Source: Hallerella sp964587155
Lineage (GTDB): Bacteria; Fibrobacterota; Fibrobacteria; Fibrobacterales; Fibrobacteraceae
Reading direction: 5' to 3'
Length of the DNA stretch: 64,000 nucleotides
Assembly (NCBI GenBank): GCA_964587155.1
Contig: CAZPKF010000006.1
Coordinates: 1 to 64,000, forward strand
Shown here: positions 17,841-26,922 of the stretch, piece after piece
Numbering within the stretch: position 1 is the stretch's first letter
Layout: each line of letters starts with the position of its first letter
Translations under genes and position numbers: made by a program
Notes under the pieces: model-generated
Seen by the model: the letters and a program-made list of their open reading frames with translations, nothing else
Databases searched by the model: none
Told to the model about the DNA's origin: nothing

Positions 17841-18329
17841 TCAGCCTTTCAAATCGTCCTCTTCGAAGGAATCTTCGTTTGTGGACGCGTCTTCTTCCGA
17901 CTTCGCCTTTTCGATTTCAAATAATTTACGGAGCGGTTCGACTTTGTAACGGTTGCGCTCTTCCGGAAGGGTGAACGGGGCGAGGTTCAACGCAACAAGG
18001 ATTGAATTCGGATAATTGTTCACCTTTTTGACAAATTCCGATTCGGAACAACCTTCGTTGTAAAAATCAACGACAAATGTATCCCAAAGTTCTTCGTCCA
18101 ATTTTTGGAGAGCATCCGCTTCCGACGCGACTCCTTCGACATAAGCGCCAGTCAACAGTCCTGAGACGACTTCGACAGCATACTTGCGACGATTTTCATC
18201 CGCTTCCCAGATAAGGACGCGGCGCGAACTGTAATCGCGCGGTTTCAGCGCACTTTCAATGTTGTCCTGGTTGGCCGGTTCATCGGAAATGAAACCCAAA
18301 TCTCTTTCGTCGTTGAGTGTATCTGCCAT
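17841..18329 (-). CDS. Degenerate response-regulator receiver-like protein
   Basis: A 162-residue protein with a central domain (about 35-120) that reads like a CheY fold: strand RRVLIWEADENRRKYAV with an acidic pair, a helix-strand EGVASEADALQKLDEE, then WDTFVVDFYNEG, where the Asp sits in the place of the phospho-acceptor, and a following strand SILVALNLAPF. The usual signalling Thr/Ser and Lys are not obvious, so it may be a pseudo-receiver. Acidic, probably disordered tails flank it (C-terminal SEEDASTNEDSFEEDD). AAAGGA precedes the ATG and TATAAT lies further upstream. It is 3 bp from the sugar ATPase gene, hinting at regulation of, or co-expression with, that transporter. Confidence 0.55.
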   Translation of the reverse strand: MADTLNDERDLGFISDEPANQDNIESALKPRDYSSRRVLIWEADENRRKYAVEVVSGLLTGAYVEGVASEADALQKLDEELWDTFVVDFYNEGCSESEFVKKVNNYPNSILVALNLAPFTLPEERNRYKVEPLRKLFEIEKAKSEEDASTNEDSFEEDDLKG

Positions 18330-18367
18330 AAAATTCCTTTTGCTTTTTTCAAATTATAGAAAATTTT

Positions 18368-18391
18368 GCCGCTTCTACGGTCTAAAGCGGC
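18368..18391 (+). terminator. Terminator-like hairpin
   Basis: A 7-bp stem GCCGCTT/AAGCGGC with a 10-nt loop, followed on the plus strand by TTTT. There is no plus-strand gene before it, so it could end an unknown small RNA or be a leader structure of the minus-strand receiver-like mRNA. Confidence 0.35.
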
Positions 18392-18729
18392 TTTTATGAA
18401 TCTTGTACTTGTTGCAGGAAAGCGGATCTGTCCGCTCGTTAAAAACATTTGTGGATTTTATCGCCCCATGGCAAAAAGGCACTCTTTCTGAGATTCGAAA
18501 ATTCCGTTTTAAACACTAAATTTTAAGCTCTACCGTGCAAAACTCCGAATGGCCACCGGAAAGAAGCCGGTTCTTCGCAACAGGTTTTTCCCATTTCGAA
18601 TACAGGCTGTTTCTTTTTGCACAGGAACTTCCATTTTGCGAAAACGGTACAGTTCTTCGCCGTTAGCGCCGTGCGAAATTCACCACAGGGCAGAAAAGGA
18701 TTTTCGTTGGAACCCCATCAAGGAGAAAT

Positions 18730-18777
18730 CTTAGCTCTTAGAACGTAGATCTTAGTCATCACTTCTCAGTTCTAAGC
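18730..18777. repeat. CTTAGAAC-type inverted repeat
   Basis: Perfect 8-bp arms CTTAGAAC (18737-18744) and GTTCTAAG (18769-18776), with further CTTAG and TCTTAG copies between and beside them. It looks like a degenerate intergenic repeat rather than part of a gene. Confidence 0.4.
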
Positions 18778-18842
18778 CCTCGACACACTCCGCATTCCGA
18801 ACGATTGAAGGCCTTCGCCCCGATAGAATCCGCACTCGATGA

Positions 18843-19151
18843 TTACATTAAGCCGGGAATCCGCATTCCTGCGGTCAATTCTTCCATACTGGCTTTAGAC
18901 GTATCTTCTTTCTTTTTGGTCGCCGCATTGACTGCCGCCATCACCAAATCTTCGAGAGCTTCAACATCATCCTTGTCGACGGCATCCGGATGAATTTTGA
19001 TAGAAGTCATCACGCCGTGTCCGTTGAGCACAACCTTCACCATACCGCCACCCGCTTCGGCTTCGAAGCTTTGAGCCTGAAGATCATTTTGCGCTTTGAC
19101 CATTTTGGATTGCATTTTTTGCAAGTCCTTCAACATTTTTTGCATATTCAT
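18843..19151 (-). CDS. YbaB/EbfC nucleoid-associated protein
   Basis: A 102-residue protein of the YbaB/EbfC family: an N-terminal helix MNMQKMLKDLQKMQSKMVKAQ, then the AGGGMVKVVLNGHG strand region, IKIHPDAVDKDDVEALEDLV and a C-terminal helix with AAVNAATKK. The dimer binds DNA and is thought to help organise the nucleoid. The ATG at 19151, with AAAGGA about 9 nt upstream, gives the normal family length; the open frame continues 20 codons further but without a good start. It lies 32 bp after dnaX, the usual order in bacteria. recR, which normally follows, is absent here. Confidence 0.88.
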   Translation of the reverse strand: MNMQKMLKDLQKMQSKMVKAQNDLQAQSFEAEAGGGMVKVVLNGHGVMTSIKIHPDAVDKDDVEALEDLVMAAVNAATKKKEDTSKASMEELTAGMRIPGLM

Positions 19152-19183
19152 AAGAATTTTTCCTTTTGATGTTAAGTTACAAT

Positions 19184-21010
19184 TTATTCGGATTCCGGAG
19201 TCGCCGAGCACATTTCCGCATTCGAATTTCCCTCATCGGGATTTTTGGAAACGGTTTTTGTCATAACGAGTTCCGCCATAAACCGCTTGGCAAATTCGGC
19301 TAAGGCTGGTTCTTTTTGAATATCCGATTCCCAAGGCGAAAGCGGAATCGCAGAAACATTTTCTCCCGGCTTCGGTTCCAACAATCCATACGTTACAGAA
19401 ACGGCAGTTTGCAAACGGTCTTCCAGAATATTCTGCAGCCGCTTGCGGTAATCCTCCCGTTCCATCATCTGGTCGTATCCCCACTTGAACGCTGCAGGAT
19501 AAACGACTTTCAAACGAAAAGGATTTTCTTTGAAATCCCCGTGCTCCAAATAAGAACCGTTCAAACTTGTCGCAAAAAATCCCAGTTCCTGAGAAAAACT
19601 TTCGCGAATTAAAGTTTGCCACGATTCGCAAACATTATACCGCGTGAACTGGCTTGCGAAATCCGTATCCGCATAGACATTTTCGATCGGGGACTCTTCT
19701 TGAAAGCCGCTTTCAGAATCCTCTGCAAAGTCATCGCCAAAATTGACAACCATTTCCGGATCAATCGGCGGAAGTTCCGGTTCGGTGGCAACGGGTGCTG
19801 TGACAACAGGAGGGACCGGCGCAGCAACTTGTTTTTCAACAACCGGCGGAGCTACTTTTTTTTTTGAATCCCGAAATTCGGGGTCGTTTATCGCCGCCAA
19901 AGCGCGTTTCAAATCAACTACCCTGTCCAAGTAAGCCATTCGGGCAAAGGCGGTTTCCACCAACAATCTGGGATTCGCACTGCGCCGGATACTCCCTTGT
20001 AAATCCGTGAGGATTTTAGCTATGCGGAGAAGATCCCCGCTGCCGAGCGATGGCGCACACATTTCGAGTTTACCGAACAATCCTTCGGAAATATTCAATT
20101 CTTCGGCCGTGATGCCGCCGATTTTGACGTAAATCCGATTGCGTACAAATTTGGCGAAACCTTCCAACAGCGGAGCGAATTCAACGCCCGTTTCCGAAGC
20201 CTTGTCTATAACGGCAAATGTTCCCCTGACATCGTGCTTTTCTATCGATTCCAACAGGGAAAAATAAAGGTCGTTTGGCGGAATGCCCAGCACGGAACGC
20301 ACCGAATCCGCATTCATATCGTTCCCGGTGAATGCGTATGCCTGATCAAAAAAAGTGAGGGCGTCGCGCATGGAGCCATCGGCCTTTTCGGCAATCATTC
20401 CCAGAGCTTCGGCATCGGTCGAAATCGTTTCCTGATCACAGATATATTTGAGCCTGCCCGTTATCTGTTTGGTCGTCAGACGCTTGAAATCAAACCGCTG
20501 GACCCGGGAAAGGATCGTTTGCGGAACTTTGTTCACTTCGGTCGTCGCAAAAATGAATATCACATGGGGCGGCGGCTCTTCAAGAGTTTTGAGAAGAGCG
20601 TTGAAAGCGCCTTTTGAAAGCATGTGAACTTCGTCAATGACAAAGACTTTGTATTTGCCTATCATCGGCGTGTATTGCGTTTGTTCCAACAGTTCGCGGA
20701 TGTTGTCAACGCCGGTATTCGAAGCCGCATCAATTTCAATGACATCCATCGGATGCCCACTCGCTATGTCCAAACAACTTTTGCAGCAGCCGCAGGGAAC
20801 CAGAGGGTCACCGCCCGTACAATTCAGAGTTTTTGCCAAAATCCGCGCCGAAGTCGTCTTGCCGACTCCACGAGTTCCCGTGAACAAAAACGCATGGTGC
20901 AAACGGCCACCGACAATCGCGTTTTCAATGGTCTTCGCGATATGCTCTTGCCCCACCAAATCCTTGAAAGATTCCGGGCGCCATTTTCGAGCCATTGCCA
21001 CATAAGCCAT
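19184..21010 (-). CDS. dnaX: DNA polymerase III subunit gamma/tau
   Basis: A 608-residue clamp-loader ATPase. Walker A GTRGVGKTT is at about 45-53, the zinc-binding cysteines lie in NCTGGDPLVPCGCCKSC (about 63-79), Walker B/DExx is FVIDEVHML, sensor 1 is FATTEVNKVPQTI with arginine-finger region SRVQRFDFKRL. A Pro/Val-rich linker (about 385-420, PPVVEKQVAAPVPPVV) separates the ATPase from a C-terminal tau-like domain. DnaX loads the sliding clamp and couples polymerases. ATG has AGGAAG upstream. No slippery heptamer for gamma production was identified with confidence. Confidence 0.95.
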   Translation of the reverse strand: MAYVAMARKWRPESFKDLVGQEHIAKTIENAIVGGRLHHAFLFTGTRGVGKTTSARILAKTLNCTGGDPLVPCGCCKSCLDIASGHPMDVIEIDAASNTGVDNIRELLEQTQYTPMIGKYKVFVIDEVHMLSKGAFNALLKTLEEPPPHVIFIFATTEVNKVPQTILSRVQRFDFKRLTTKQITGRLKYICDQETISTDAEALGMIAEKADGSMRDALTFFDQAYAFTGNDMNADSVRSVLGIPPNDLYFSLLESIEKHDVRGTFAVIDKASETGVEFAPLLEGFAKFVRNRIYVKIGGITAEELNISEGLFGKLEMCAPSLGSGDLLRIAKILTDLQGSIRRSANPRLLVETAFARMAYLDRVVDLKRALAAINDPEFRDSKKKVAPPVVEKQVAAPVPPVVTAPVATEPELPPIDPEMVVNFGDDFAEDSESGFQEESPIENVYADTDFASQFTRYNVCESWQTLIRESFSQELGFFATSLNGSYLEHGDFKENPFRLKVVYPAAFKWGYDQMMEREDYRKRLQNILEDRLQTAVSVTYGLLEPKPGENVSAIPLSPWESDIQKEPALAEFAKRFMAELVMTKTVSKNPDEGNSNAEMCSATPESE

Positions 21011-21019
21011 AAGAACTTC

Positions 21020-23449
21020 CTAGCGAAGAGAGATTTCCGTATCGGCGGAGAGTTTTTCGCGGAGCTTGTCGTGCGCCTTGTTCACCACCTCGTCTGTGAG
21101 CGTTTCCGTCATGGACTGATAAACAAATGTGTATACCATGTTCTTTTGACCAGGAGCGACACCCATGCCCTGATAAACGCTTTTGAGTTCCACGCGAACC
21201 AAATTCTTGACTTTGAACGCGTTGAATTTTCCAAGAACCGTTTCGTTCGTCATGCGCTCCGGCACCATGATGGACACGTCTCGAGTCATAAAGACTTGCC
21301 GGCTGAACGGTTTGAAGAGAACGCGACTTTCGCCGGCTTTCAGAACTTTGTCCAAATCCACTTCGAAAAGGGCTGTCGCATAACCGATGTCGAACGCTTT
21401 CAATACCGTGGGATGGACAATTCCTATCGAACCGAAAACGGTATTACCGCAGGCCAAAACGGCTTGTTTGCCTGGATGCAAGAATCTTTCGGGAGTTTCC
21501 GCCGGGCGAACTTCCACTGAAATGCCTAAGCGTTTGAAAAGCGAAACTGCAAGGCCGCGGACGTCCGCAAATTCCACTTCGCGGGGTTTACTGTCGAGGG
21601 CGTCCATTTTCCAATGCCCGGCAATGACCGCACAAAGAACAGACTTTTCCGTGAATCCGGAATCCCGGATGTCCGCACGTTCCGCATTCTGGAATTGCGC
21701 TTTGCCATTTTCAAAAAGGCGGACAAAGCCCGGACGGTTCTTTTCATTGTCTGCGACAGATTTGAGCAAAATGGGAATAAGCGATGTGGGGACGCATCCC
21801 AAATCTTCGGAAAGCGGATTCAACAGTTTTGCCGGACGTGAACGCGGATCTTCCGATGGTTCGCCAAAAACAGCTTTCGTAGCGGCGGCACTCGTAAAGC
21901 GCAAAGAGACACATTCGTGAAGTCCCAACGCAGAAAGCGCATAGCGGATTTTTCGTCCGAGAATTTCGTCTGCAGGGAGATCGTTCGGGCAAATTTTAAA
22001 CGCGGGAACATCGTAAGGAATATTGTCAAATCCGACAAGACGCGCTACTTCTTCAATCAAATCCACTTCGCGTTCTAGGTCCGGACGGAAGGGTGGAATT
22101 TGGAAAGACATTCCGCCCAAATGTTCAAGCCCTATGCCTGTGAGATAACGGATGATTTCTTCTTCGGAAATGCGGATGCCCAAAACTTTTTCGACCCGCG
22201 AAGCCCGGAGATTCACCACGAACGGTTCTGTTTGGTGATCTTCTCCCGTGTATTCGACACTTCCTTTCAAAATGCGGCCACCCGCCACTTCTTGGATAAG
22301 GGCGCAGGCGTAATCATCCGCCAAAGATTGCATCGAATAATCAATACCCCGTTCAAAACGGAAGCTGGAATCCGTCGACGTACAAAGACGATGCGCCTGT
22401 TTACGGACAACTGTCGGATTGAACCAAGCGCTTTCCAAAAACACGTTCGAAGTCGTTTCGGAAATTTCACTTTCCACGCCGCCCATCACGCCGGCAACGC
22501 AAGAGGGCTTGTCGCCATCGCAAATGACCAAGTCGTTAGAAGAAAGTTCGTGTTCTTTATGATCGAGAGTTTCGATTTTTTCACCCGGACGCGCTTTGCG
22601 GACGACAACTTCTGCGCCCGAAAGCTTCGCCATGTCAAAGCTGTGAAGCGGCTGTCCAATATCCATCAAAATGAAATTGGTCACGTCGACGACGTTATTC
22701 ACGCTGTTCAAGCCGACCGATTTGAGCAAGCGGGACAGCCACTTCGGAGATGGTCCGACTTTAACATTTTCAATGACGCGGCCCACATAACGGGAACAGC
22801 CGGCACCCGGTTCCACAGAAAGTTTGATGACCGACGCAGACGTTTTTGACGCATCTTCCCGCAATTCAAACGTCACCGGATTCAACGGACGGTTGAACTT
22901 GGCGGCAAGTTCGCGGGCAACCCCCCGATGAGAAAGGGCATCCGGACGATTCGGGGTTACGTTCAATTCAAATGTCGCATCGTAAAGGCCCAGCGAAACA
23001 AAAGGCGTTCCCGCGGCGATGGAGTTATCTAACACCATGATTCCGCCGTGGTCATCGGAAAGCCCGATTTCATCTTCGGCACAAATCATGCCGAAACTTT
23101 CCACTCCGCGGATTTTGGATTTTTTCATTTTGAGCGATTTGCCATCGGGCAACGGAAGTTCCGCACCAATCGGAGCGAGGACTACGGTTTGGCCAGCAGC
23201 AACATTCGGCGCACCACAAACAACTTGCAGCGTTTGCGTCCCATCGTCGACAGTCGTGACATGCAAATGATCGCTGTCCGGGTGAGGTTCACAAGACAAG
23301 ACCTTCGCCACGACAAGCTTTTCGTACTGTTTCGCAGGTTCTTCCATTCCCTCCACTTCCAAGCCAATCGAAGTCAAAGCCTTCGCCACTTCTTCGGCAG
23401 ATTCCGGAAGGGATACGTGACGGCGGAGCCAATTCAACGAAACTTTCAT
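21020..23449 (-). CDS. pheT: Phenylalanine-tRNA ligase beta subunit
   Basis: A beta subunit of about 809 residues with all expected domains: N-terminal MKVSLNWLRRHV, the EMAP-like tRNA-binding domain (about 40-150, VLSCEPHPDSDHLHV and VVCGAPNV), the B3/B4 editing domain (RYVGRVIENVKVGPSPKWL onward), B5 with GLEVHL-like IRISEEEIIRYLTGIGLEHLG, the catalytic-like core, and a C-terminal anticodon-binding FDX-ACB domain (FKPFSRQVFMTRDVSIMV). It works with PheS, which is not in this window. The ATG at 23449 follows a GGAT-containing leader; a longer TTG frame starts two codons earlier. Confidence 0.95.
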   Translation of the reverse strand: MKVSLNWLRRHVSLPESAEEVAKALTSIGLEVEGMEEPAKQYEKLVVAKVLSCEPHPDSDHLHVTTVDDGTQTLQVVCGAPNVAAGQTVVLAPIGAELPLPDGKSLKMKKSKIRGVESFGMICAEDEIGLSDDHGGIMVLDNSIAAGTPFVSLGLYDATFELNVTPNRPDALSHRGVARELAAKFNRPLNPVTFELREDASKTSASVIKLSVEPGAGCSRYVGRVIENVKVGPSPKWLSRLLKSVGLNSVNNVVDVTNFILMDIGQPLHSFDMAKLSGAEVVVRKARPGEKIETLDHKEHELSSNDLVICDGDKPSCVAGVMGGVESEISETTSNVFLESAWFNPTVVRKQAHRLCTSTDSSFRFERGIDYSMQSLADDYACALIQEVAGGRILKGSVEYTGEDHQTEPFVVNLRASRVEKVLGIRISEEEIIRYLTGIGLEHLGGMSFQIPPFRPDLEREVDLIEEVARLVGFDNIPYDVPAFKICPNDLPADEILGRKIRYALSALGLHECVSLRFTSAAATKAVFGEPSEDPRSRPAKLLNPLSEDLGCVPTSLIPILLKSVADNEKNRPGFVRLFENGKAQFQNAERADIRDSGFTEKSVLCAVIAGHWKMDALDSKPREVEFADVRGLAVSLFKRLGISVEVRPAETPERFLHPGKQAVLACGNTVFGSIGIVHPTVLKAFDIGYATALFEVDLDKVLKAGESRVLFKPFSRQVFMTRDVSIMVPERMTNETVLGKFNAFKVKNLVRVELKSVYQGMGVAPGQKNMVYTFVYQSMTETLTDEVVNKAHDKLREKLSADTEISLR

Positions 23450-23574
23450 TTTCAAAATCCTTTATTTTTTAGACAATTTAAAAAAATCCTGTTTTAACTT
23501 AAAAGCGAAAGCGAAATCGGGGCTTGTTTTCCGCAAAACAAAGTTTCCCATTTCAAGCTCCAACAATGAATCTT

Positions 23575-26500
23575 CTACCAGAGAACTTTCGCAAAGGCGC
23601 GGAAAAGGTTCAGCGCAGCGTCGGCTGCAAGGGTATCCGTTAAATTTTGCCCCATTTCAACGACACCTTGGAGCGGTGAATTGCCGACATAACGCATTCC
23701 ATAGGGTGACACGGCTGCCATTTCTGCAAGCATTTTCGGATCGGGCGGCGGAAATTCCACAAAGGTGAAAACGAGCACTCCCCGGCGCACTTCCAAACCC
23801 TGAATCCGGAGTTGGCTGGCCACAAGGGTAATTTCCGTCATCAAAAGCAAGCGGTCAACCGGCTGCGGAATGGGACCGAACCTGTCGAGAAGTTCGCTGC
23901 GCATGGCTGTCAAATCTTCAACGCGTGAAGCACGCGCAAGTCGTTGATAAATCGAAATCCGGGAAAGTCCATCCGTGATATAAGTTTCCGGGATGAACGC
24001 ATCGACAGGAAGTTCCACGCGTGGTTGAATTTTCTTTGCGCTTCCACCGCCCCGCAATTCTTCAACTGCTTCACGGACAAGGCGCACATACGTTTCAAAA
24101 CCCACTTCGGCGATAAATCCGTGCTGTTCCGATCCCAACAAGTTTCCCGCGCCGCGGATTTCCAAATCCCGCATCGCAAGCTGATATCCACTGCCCAAAT
24201 CCGTAAACTGTTCCAACGCCTGCAAGCGTTTCGTTGACTCCGAAGAGATGTTTTCACTCTTCGGTATGACAAGGTAAGCATACGCCAACACATCCGAACG
24301 CCCCACGCGACCGCGCATTTGATAAAGCTGGCTAATGCCAAAATGGTGCGCATTCATAATGATTATCGTATTCGCATTGGGCACGTCGATTCCGCTTTCA
24401 ATGATGCTCGTACTCACGAGAATGTCGAAATCGCGTTTGAGGAAAGCCTCCATCACTCGTTCCAAATCGCGGTCTTCCATCTGTCCATGGGCCACGGCAA
24501 TCCGAGCTTCGGGAACCATCGCTTCGATATCTTCCGCCAAGTGCTCTATGGACTGAACCCTATCGTTTACAACAAAAACCTGACCGCCTCGCAAAAGTTC
24601 ATTTTGAATAGCCTCGCGGAGAATCGCATCGTCGCGCTTGAGAATTTTCGTTTCTACAGGCAAGCGGTTCATCGGCGGCGTATTGATAAGGGAAATGTCG
24701 CGGACGCCGGTGAGCGACAAATGCAGCGACCGTGGAATCGGTGTTGCGCTCATGCTGAGCGTATCCACAGTCAAACGCAATTCACGCAAGCGTTCCTTTT
24801 GCTTTACACCAAACTTCTGTTCTTCGTCAACGATGAGGAGTCCCAAATCCTTGAAAGAATTTTGATTCGAAAGAATCGCATGGGTACCGACGACAATGTC
24901 GAACTTTCCTTCAGAAACGTCCGAAAAAATCTTCTTTTTTTCAGAAGCCGTTTTGTAACGATTCACCAAGGCGATGTTCACCGGAAACGCGGCGAATCGT
25001 TCGCGGAACGTTTCGTAATGCTGCGCAGCCAGAATCGTCGTCGGAACCAAAACGGCAACCTGCTTTTTCGAATAAACGCACTTGAACGCAGCCCGCATGG
25101 CGACTTCCGTTTTTCCAAACCCAACGTCTCCGCAAACGAGACGGTCCATGGGACGTGTATTTTCCATATCCCCTTTGATTTCGGCTGTCGCCCGAACCTG
25201 ATCCGGAGTCGGTTCATATTCGAATGCGGCTTCAAATTCTTTTTGCATTCGGGAATCCGGCGGAAAGGCGAATCCTTCAACCAGTTCGCGTTTGGCATAA
25301 AGCTGCACCAGTTCACGGGCAATTTTCACTACACGCTTTTTGACGCGTTCCTTGAGATGTTCCCACGCTTTGCTGCCCAATCGGGCGAGTTCCGGTTTTT
25401 CTTCCTCTTCCGTTCGCGGCAATCTTTCGATTTTCCGCAAATCCGAAACGGGAAATTTGAGACGATCGCCGCCCGCGTATTCCAGCAAGATGCAATCGAT
25501 AAGGCCACCGCCGATTTTTTCGCGGACAAGCCCCATGTAACGGCCAACGCCATGGTCTTCGTGTACAACGTAATCGCCGCGGTTCAAAGATTCCACAAGG
25601 AGCGCATCCGAAATAGACCCCGCCACCGAATGTTTTCGCCGCGGCTTTCCCGAACGGTTGAAAATTTCCGATTCGGTAAGAATCGCAATTCCTTCGGTTT
25701 CTGCCCAAAAGCCGTCCGACAAATCGCCGATGAGAATCCCCGCGACAGGCGCCCCTTCAAACAGATGGCGCAACCGCCCTGCACTGCCTTCCGAATGGGC
25801 GACCAAATAAATTTCGCCGCCGCGCGCCTGAAATTCTTCCATTTCATGCACCAGCGCACTTGTTCCCAACGCCCCTTTTGTTTGCTTTTGGATAGAAATG
25901 GAAATCCATTCCGGAGAATCCATCCGGACTTGGGTAAAATCCACGCGAACACGCTTTGAAAACTCTTCACGGAAATCGTCAAAACGGTACCAAAGCGACG
26001 ACGGAGCAGCCACATCCCTTTGAAGCGGCAGAACTTTTTCGTAAGCCTTGACCGCAGCAGCAAGCCACTTTCCTGAAAGCTCTTCAATAAACGAAAGCTT
26101 GTCGAATGCTATCGCCGCACCGGGCAAAAAATCCAACACGGTCGAAGTCAAATCCTGAAATTCCGGACGCCGCCACCAAATATACTCTTCCCCATCTTCC
26201 GATATCTGGGCGTTTTCTTCAAGGGAAAGCGTCAATTCGCCGTGGGGATAAATTTCAATGGAATCCAAAGATTCAATCGAACGCTGAGAAAAAATGTCGA
26301 ACGAGCGGATACTTTCGATTTCATCGCCAAAAAATTCCAGGCGCACCGGATGATCGTTCATGTAAAGGTTGACATCGACAATGCAGCCGCGGATGGAAAA
26401 TTCGCCGACGGCACTGACAACGGGCTGTTCCACAAATCCCAAATCAGAAAGCTTTTTTCGAAGTGAACGCGGATCAACCACATCGCCTTTTCGAAACACC

Positions 26501-26922
26501 AGTTTCTTCTTTTCCAAAAAATCCGGTTGCGGCAAGCGCAAAAGCAGGGAATCCACCGGACACACCGCGATAAACGGGCGGCTGGAGCGAGATGCCTTGA
26601 AAAATTTAAGCCGTTCTTCGAGAATGCCGTCAAACGGGCGTTTCGCTTCATAAGGTTTCAGTCCAAGCGATGGAAAAAAAAAGACATTCTTCTCACCGCA
26701 AAGGCTTTGCAGATTTTGCAGCCACGTTTCCCCGGCGCGGTAATCTTCGACAACGACCAAAATGCTTTGCGGGTAAGCGCAAAACCGGTCAGCCACCATC
26801 AGCGCGGATGCCGCGGGAGAAAGTCCTTCAACGTGCAAAATGCCAGAACGGCACTCGGCGAATGCCGAAAACTCGCCCAGATTTTTCGAAGACAGAAATT
26901 CGGGAAAGCTGAACGTATTCAT
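23575..26922 (-). CDS. mfd: Transcription-repair coupling factor Mfd
   Basis: About 1115 residues. Domains in order: UvrB-like N-terminal module (to about 330), the RNA-polymerase-interacting CarD-like domain (NRGDYVVHEDHGVGRYMGLV, about 455-475), RecG-like translocase with Walker A CGDVGFGKTEVAM, DEEQ in LLIVDEEQKFGVK, helicase motifs SATPIPRSLHLSL, VSTSIIESGIDVPNANT and QMRGRVGR, and a C-terminal TRCF domain (ELPVDAFIPETYI). Mfd removes stalled RNA polymerase and recruits UvrA to lesions. The start at 26922 is chosen because it forms an ATGA overlap with the upstream endonuclease gene; an earlier in-frame start would run into that gene. Confidence 0.96.
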   Translation of the reverse strand: MNTFSFPEFLSSKNLGEFSAFAECRSGILHVEGLSPAASALMVADRFCAYPQSILVVVEDYRAGETWLQNLQSLCGEKNVFFFPSLGLKPYEAKRPFDGILEERLKFFKASRSSRPFIAVCPVDSLLLRLPQPDFLEKKKLVFRKGDVVDPRSLRKKLSDLGFVEQPVVSAVGEFSIRGCIVDVNLYMNDHPVRLEFFGDEIESIRSFDIFSQRSIESLDSIEIYPHGELTLSLEENAQISEDGEEYIWWRRPEFQDLTSTVLDFLPGAAIAFDKLSFIEELSGKWLAAAVKAYEKVLPLQRDVAAPSSLWYRFDDFREEFSKRVRVDFTQVRMDSPEWISISIQKQTKGALGTSALVHEMEEFQARGGEIYLVAHSEGSAGRLRHLFEGAPVAGILIGDLSDGFWAETEGIAILTESEIFNRSGKPRRKHSVAGSISDALLVESLNRGDYVVHEDHGVGRYMGLVREKIGGGLIDCILLEYAGGDRLKFPVSDLRKIERLPRTEEEEKPELARLGSKAWEHLKERVKKRVVKIARELVQLYAKRELVEGFAFPPDSRMQKEFEAAFEYEPTPDQVRATAEIKGDMENTRPMDRLVCGDVGFGKTEVAMRAAFKCVYSKKQVAVLVPTTILAAQHYETFRERFAAFPVNIALVNRYKTASEKKKIFSDVSEGKFDIVVGTHAILSNQNSFKDLGLLIVDEEQKFGVKQKERLRELRLTVDTLSMSATPIPRSLHLSLTGVRDISLINTPPMNRLPVETKILKRDDAILREAIQNELLRGGQVFVVNDRVQSIEHLAEDIEAMVPEARIAVAHGQMEDRDLERVMEAFLKRDFDILVSTSIIESGIDVPNANTIIIMNAHHFGISQLYQMRGRVGRSDVLAYAYLVIPKSENISSESTKRLQALEQFTDLGSGYQLAMRDLEIRGAGNLLGSEQHGFIAEVGFETYVRLVREAVEELRGGGSAKKIQPRVELPVDAFIPETYITDGLSRISIYQRLARASRVEDLTAMRSELLDRFGPIPQPVDRLLLMTEITLVASQLRIQGLEVRRGVLVFTFVEFPPPDPKMLAEMAAVSPYGMRYVGNSPLQGVVEMGQNLTDTLAADAALNLFRAFAKVLW

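Larger units (their letters stand above)
18330..18842. other. Non-coding interval with hairpins and repeat traces
   Basis: No convincing gene fits in these roughly 510 bases. It holds the promoter of the receiver-like gene (minus-strand TATAAT with AAAGGA before the ATG), a hairpin at 18368-18391, a second hairpin AGCGGA/TCCGCT at 18421-18436, and repeat-like CTTAG/TTCTAAG sequence near 18730-18777. It was searched by eye for SRP RNA, tmRNA, RNase P RNA and tRNA signatures because dnaX lies next to SRP RNA genes in some bacteria; no match was found. Confidence 0.5.

Noticed and set aside
18540..18660. Possible signal recognition particle RNA near dnaX
   Set aside because: GGCCACCGGAAAGAAGCCGG only loosely resembles the SRP domain IV core and lacks the conserved asymmetric loop.
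24319..25959. 546-codon plus-strand open frame
   Set aside because: Antisense shadow of mfd with no recognisable domain and no ribosome-binding site.
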